Shown here: piece after piece, positions 59,788 to 64,000 of the stretch | Numbering within the stretch: the stretch's first letter is position 1 | How the letters are laid out: the number at the start of each line of letters is the position of its first letter | Origin: Sanghuangporus weigelae | Taxonomy: Eukaryota > Basidiomycota > Agaricomycetes > Hymenochaetales > Hymenochaetaceae | Assembly: GCA_033182465.1 (NCBI GenBank) | Contig: CP137327.1 | Location: 434,001-498,000, forward strand | Direction: 5' to 3' | Length of the DNA: 64,000 bases | Notes under the pieces: generated by a model | Told to the model about the DNA's origin: nothing | Seen by the model: only the letters and a program-made list of their open reading frames with translations | Databases searched by the model: none | Translations under genes and position numbers: made by a program

Positions 59788-60924
59788 AGCCAGTCGTAAG
59801 GACAGCAAGGAGCTCTTCTCAGCTCAAGTAACTTGCTGATTATTACCTTTCTCGCGGTGGAAAAAGGGAGACCACTTCCCAAGAGGCGAGTCCGGGTTTC
59901 CATCGGCCATACCTTGGATTTTATCCTTTTATCCAACCCATCAAGGTGGGCCGAAATCCGTGTGGAATACTGTCCCACTCCGCTACGCGTGGCCGTGGAG
60001 GATGATCGATGATGTGTTTCTTTCCTGGCAGAAGAGTTCCTATCTATCTGTACCTGTTTTAACTCCGGTGAGAGAGAGCAATTCATTTTTATATCATAGA
60101 CTTCCAATCACCACCTTCGATCATTGAGGGTCACCTTGCCGATTACTATGAGACATGGATGAAATGATAATAGGTCCGTCTTTCTCGGTGACTGTTATAT
60201 AAGTACTCGTTGGCCCTGTGCCAGATCATCACAAGACGAGCGTGGGAAGACAGATTAGCGCCTTCGTCGGTCTTTTCTTCACAACATACGCAAAGATCAT
60301 GAATATGACCATCGACTACGCTATTCTCATTATTTTCAAAATTTATATCCGCGTAGCGCCTTATTTCTTGTAGCGAAAGGTGAGAAAGGCAAACGTTTCT
60401 CTTCACTTCTCGCCATCAAGTTCGCAGATGTTTCCTGTCAGAGCGGCTTATATTATGGGTTTCTCGGTATTCATTCAATCCCAGCATCAATGACCGGTCG
60501 CGTTGCCATCTTGCTCAGTCAACGCTTCTACAAAGTTTCATCTATTGACGGTTTCAGCAGATAACCGCCGCCTCGCGGTAATCACTTCAAGTGTTCTTTC
60601 TCGTTCCGACATTCTCGTACTCGTACAATGCGCATCAATCACTCATGTGTACGTAAGCAGCTTTGAAGTAAGTATTTCGACGATGGAATCAACGGAGAGT
60701 GATTTGCTTTTAAGAAATCAACGAGCAAACTATTTCCTAACCGCACGATGGAAGTCCAGACCGAAGCCAGAGAAGGACGAAAATTACCACATACCAAGGA
60801 GAGGTGGATGTATTATATACATAAATAGGTACAGACAGGGAGGGTATAAGTTAAGCAATAAAGTCATAATATCAACGTCATACATACTGTTCAATACATT
60901 GTTCCGACTATAGATTTATTGTTC
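59788..60924. other. Intergenic, upstream of the sphingomyelinase gene
   Basis: About 1.1 kb between two minus-strand genes. It should include the promoter of the phosphodiesterase and the 3' untranslated region of the LIM gene. Small open frames are present without family features. Confidence 0.5.
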
Positions 60925-62342
60925 AGGTACCAGCCTTCCCGAGAAGAGCATACCCACTCCCTTGAGGCCCATAAAACTAAACAAGAAAAATACACAGAGT
61001 ATTAATCATCTATTTAGAAGCGTAAGAATTAATAAACAAGACATACCTTACTGTAGCAGCTTCGACAAACGACCTTTTCGCCCTTCTCCGCAAGCCTAGA
61101 CGAATCAAGCGCCGTATTACACTCCGTACAGCGCAAGCATGGTTTGTGAAACACCTTCCCGTTCGCCTTTACTTGTTCCGCGAAGTACACAGCCTTGGAG
61201 CATCGCGCGCACAACGGGGTACCCGTTCCAGGCATAGCACGATTCGCCCAGGGACTTCCACGTAGTGGACTGCCGCCTGTGAGTGCGGCTCCATAGCGCG
61301 TTCCTGTCATATTTTGCTGAACCGGTAATGGAGAACCACGGTGACCAGATGAGACAGCAATCGGTGACGTCGGTGATTGAGGACGAGGAGTCACGCCGGC
61401 GCTCTGGGTTCGCATCAGGTGAGTCGGAGTAAGAGGTATGGTTCGCGGAATAGCCGGCTTGCTGCGTTCCGGCTTAAGGACTTCGACCTCTTCTTTGTTC
61501 TTCGAAGCATCATCGCCTTTATTGCTTCCTTCGCTCTTCCCATCAACACCGCTTAGTTCATCTATGGCGGATGAGTGGACACTCTTCTCAGCTCGTCCGG
61601 TGATCGCAAGATTTTCCATCTTCTTAGCTAGAACCTAGCAAGTCATACCGTTCAAAACCAATAGCCCATAAATATTCTTAAGCGCTATGACGCACTCTTG
61701 CTTGTGATGGTGACCCAATCCGATCCGTAGGGCCTCTCTTCGCCCGCTCAAATCTGGCCTCTGTCTCGATCTCCTCCTGAGTAGGTGAAGTGCTCCTATA
61801 CGACCTAGCCGGGGATCCAGTAAATGCTGGCCTGACCGGCGACGATGGTGATGATAATGGCATATCGTCGCGGTGCGGGAGGTTCGCTTGCCGAAGATCT
61901 CGCGGTCCGAAATCCTTAGTGTAGCATTGTTTACTGGAAATGAGTCCAAAGTATATCAGACACCAAGAAACGTCCACAATACAAGATGGATCGTACCAAT
62001 ATGGTTCTTTGTCGTGTTCCATAAGGGAGAGCGAGTCTAATCGTTTGTCACATGTCGTACAAGCAAGACAAGGCTGTCCAAATACCAATCAGTCATCGTA
62101 TGCGTACACAGAAACAACAGCTCCACCTTATGGTATAACTGAAATACACCAGATATAATGAGCATGCATGACAATTATTCGACACAACGAAGCGTACCAT
62201 TCGTCCAGGACCCATGATCTGTCGAGTCCGATTTCAGCTGCGGATTCGTGGACCAGAATATACGAAACCAACAAACCTGTTCTGCAGCGTATACAGCTCT
62301 CCCGCATCTCGGACAATATGGTACTCCACCAAATGGATGCAT
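60925..62342 (-). CDS. Two-LIM-domain protein
   Basis: LIM domains are zinc-binding protein interaction modules found in cytoskeletal and signalling adaptors. Start ATG at 62342 (MHPFGGVPYCPRCGRAVYAA), the usual start of a fungal LIM family. The first LIM is spread over small exons (VMGPGRM, LYHK, PCLACTTCDKRLDSLSL, CYTKDFGPRDLRQANLP). A Ser/Pro-rich linker follows, with an intron that joins SQAR to VLAKKMENLAI. The second LIM is CARCSKAVYFAEQVKANGK, HKPCLRCTECNTALDSS and VVCRSCYSK. The last exon encodes FYGPQGSGYALLGKAGT and the stop at 60925, resembling the glycine-rich tail after LIM domains of cysteine-rich proteins. Confidence 0.9.
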
Positions 62343-62767
62343 TGTTTGTCCGTACTCAGGTATATATACAAGAAAGTAGCCGCACGTTGGCGAGGTATGT
62401 AGTAGACGTTTGAGACCTGTACGCGTTGAGGGGTTCCTTTTCGGCCCGTGACCGACCCGTGAGATTAGATTACGTCATCTCGGTTCGAGGTTTGTCGGTT
62501 ATAACTTGTATAAGTGAGTAATATCTACATTTTCCTATCTCTTTCCTATCTCTTTCATCATGTGTAATAGCACCCAGGTATTTTGGATCGGTTTAAACTA
62601 CTGCTTTGATGGACAGAGATCCCATGTCACAGTCGAGTCATCCAACTTGAAGAAAACATGTCATTGGTTTTTCCGCCTTCCTTAAGGCGGCTAAACATCA
62701 GCCTAGCAGCAAGGCTCGCGACAAGAATTAAAGAATTATGAAGATACTGACAAGAAACTCTAGGTCT
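62343..62767. other. Intergenic, promoter side of the LIM gene
   Basis: Non-coding sequence upstream of the LIM gene. No gene or motif that I can support. Confidence 0.5.
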
Positions 62768-62905
62768 GGCAGAGATGCGGTCCAGAGATACTAGATCTTC
62801 TTGTCCAAAAGCGCAATCTTGGGCGCTTTGATGTTCTCCCAGAGATGCTCGCTTTCGCCCTGAAAGTATTAATGCTATCGGACGTCTTCTGCATCACATA
62901 TACTC
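62768..62905 (-). pseudogene. Relic of an aldo/keto reductase gene
   Basis: On minus, GRKREHLWENIKAPKIALL followed by DKKI and a stop lines up with GRKVEQLMANIEALKISLS and DEQIQYL in the gene at the right edge, and upstream a broken CDAEDV/MQKTS stretch matches its YVMQKTP. Only this C-terminal barrel segment remains. It probably derives from a tandem duplicate of the neighbouring reductase. Confidence 0.7.
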
Positions 62906-63435
62906 TTCGTCACCACTTTTTGGATGTCATTAGAAGTGAGCTTTTGCCCGCCTAAGCAATCGAGTTATTGGGATTTTTTCTCAATTTCATTCCATGATGT
63001 TCCAACCGCCCTGGTAAATGGTAAGCTGCGCCTTATCATGCGACATGGAAAATGCATCGCGTATCCAGTTGTCCATGCTGGAGCGACCGGAATGCCGAGT
63101 CAGGGCCTCAAGAGAGGGTCCGAAGAAATGCAGATTGACCGATATTTCCTCCGTATATGCTTATCAATTCCATCAGTGGGCGTATAGGAGCTCGATGTAC
63201 GCAGTTCACTGCCTCTTCAGACCCGTTTAAATGTTGACCATTTTGGTTTTAGAATCAGATTCGCTCCGTTGAATACATGCTTCAAGGCAAAATGATAAAG
63301 TATAGTGACATCTTCATACTCGTCAGGTGGATACTAACGACAAAGATCTCTTTATTCGAAAGGCAATGCGTCTGTTAACATAGCACCTAACATTTATATC
63401 ACAATTCAGTTCATTGATCTCGTATTCGATGAAGG
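62906..63435. other. Intergenic, nothing recognised
   Basis: Between the reductase relic and the stop codon of the reductase gene. Short frames only. It may contain further decayed reductase sequence that I could not align by eye. Confidence 0.45.
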
Positions 63436-64000
63436 TCAAGCGGTGGGGGCAGGTTTGATCGGTTGCCTCAATGGCCAGCGATCCCATTGCGAAGTGGACT
63501 CGTATAGGAAGAACGTGCGTTGGGGCGTACCATCTCCCTGCGATCGAGAAATCAGTCAAATCATACTCTTTGGAGAAAGCGTAAGACTCACGGTGAAGTT
63601 GGTCGGGAACCCAGGATCAAACGGAAGTATGCTCTCGAGATACTGAATCTGCTCGTCCGAGAGCGAGATTTTGAGCGCCTCGATATTAGCCATGAGTTGC
63701 TCGACTTTTCGCCCACCAATGATGGGGAACACGTAGGGAGTTTTCTGCATTACATATGCAATTGCGACGGCAGTAATGTGCTCCGTGCCGACCTCCTTCG
63801 CGACTTTTTCGAGAGCAGCGCTTATCTTCCTTTCGTTCTCCGTCCGCTTCCATTCCTCGCCGAATATCACGCGGCCTCTCTCATTGCTGGCCATGCGTCT
63901 CTCTTCTTCCGCATCGGTGCGTAGGCGACCACCAGCAAGTACGTTCCACGGAGCGAGAGCCAGTCCGAGCGCGCGAGCCATTGGGATTATCTCCCGTTCG
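63436..64000 (-). CDS. Aldo/keto reductase (aryl-alcohol dehydrogenase-like), 5' part outside window
   Basis: The C-terminal half of an NADP-dependent aldo/keto reductase, cut by the window edge. It reads MARALGLALAPWNVLAGGRL, then KTPYVFPIIGGRKVEQLMAN with the family's cofactor-binding C-terminal loop, and LPFDPGFPTNFT. An intron with GTGAGT donor and TCGCAG acceptor follows, and a final exon GDGTPQRTFLYESTSQWDRW with stop at 63436. By family, such enzymes reduce aromatic and other aldehydes; in wood and litter fungi they are linked to aryl-alcohol metabolism. The exact substrate is unknown. Confidence 0.88.

Overview
The window is about 64 kb of nuclear DNA from a filamentous basidiomycete, most likely an agaricomycete. 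The signs are many short GT-AG introns of about 50-65 bp, NACHT-WD40 immune-type receptors, F-box genes of the mushroom type, and closest family resemblance to fungal CHO2, AKR1, GH3 and GH115 proteins. I cannot name the species.

Positions 1-28643 hold a tandem array of three related units. Each unit carries a large NLR-type gene (C2 domain, helical region, NACHT ATPase, 14 WD40 repeats) on the minus strand, head to head with tyrosyl-DNA phosphodiesterase 1 (TDP1) on the plus strand. All three NLR genes look intact once two introns, recognisable by comparing the copies, are removed. Only the third TDP1 copy is intact. The first two are pseudogenes whose 3' ends were replaced, at the same breakpoint, by the tail of an unrelated gene. 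Different segments of the array group the copies differently, which suggests gene conversion or unequal exchange. Three transposons have entered the array: two MITE-like elements, and a 2370-bp CACTA-like element that has captured part of a cohesin SMC1 gene.

Positions 28644-64000 are ordinary gene-dense chromosome with small patches of decay: phosphatidylethanolamine N-methyltransferase (CHO2), a membrane-anchored GH3 beta-glucosidase, an F-box-like gene with two decayed relatives, a DHHC palmitoyltransferase, a small membrane protein, an orphan first exon of a GH115 glucuronidase, a Nup98-type FG nucleoporin, a second F-box gene, the ankyrin-DHHC palmitoyltransferase AKR1, an acid sphingomyelinase-like phosphodiesterase, a two-LIM-domain protein, and an aldo/keto reductase that runs off the right edge, with a decayed fragment of the same family beside it.

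No tRNA, rRNA or CRISPR array was recognised. Exon boundaries were inferred by eye from splice sites, protein-family expectations and comparison between paralogous copies. They are good hypotheses, not confirmed transcripts.
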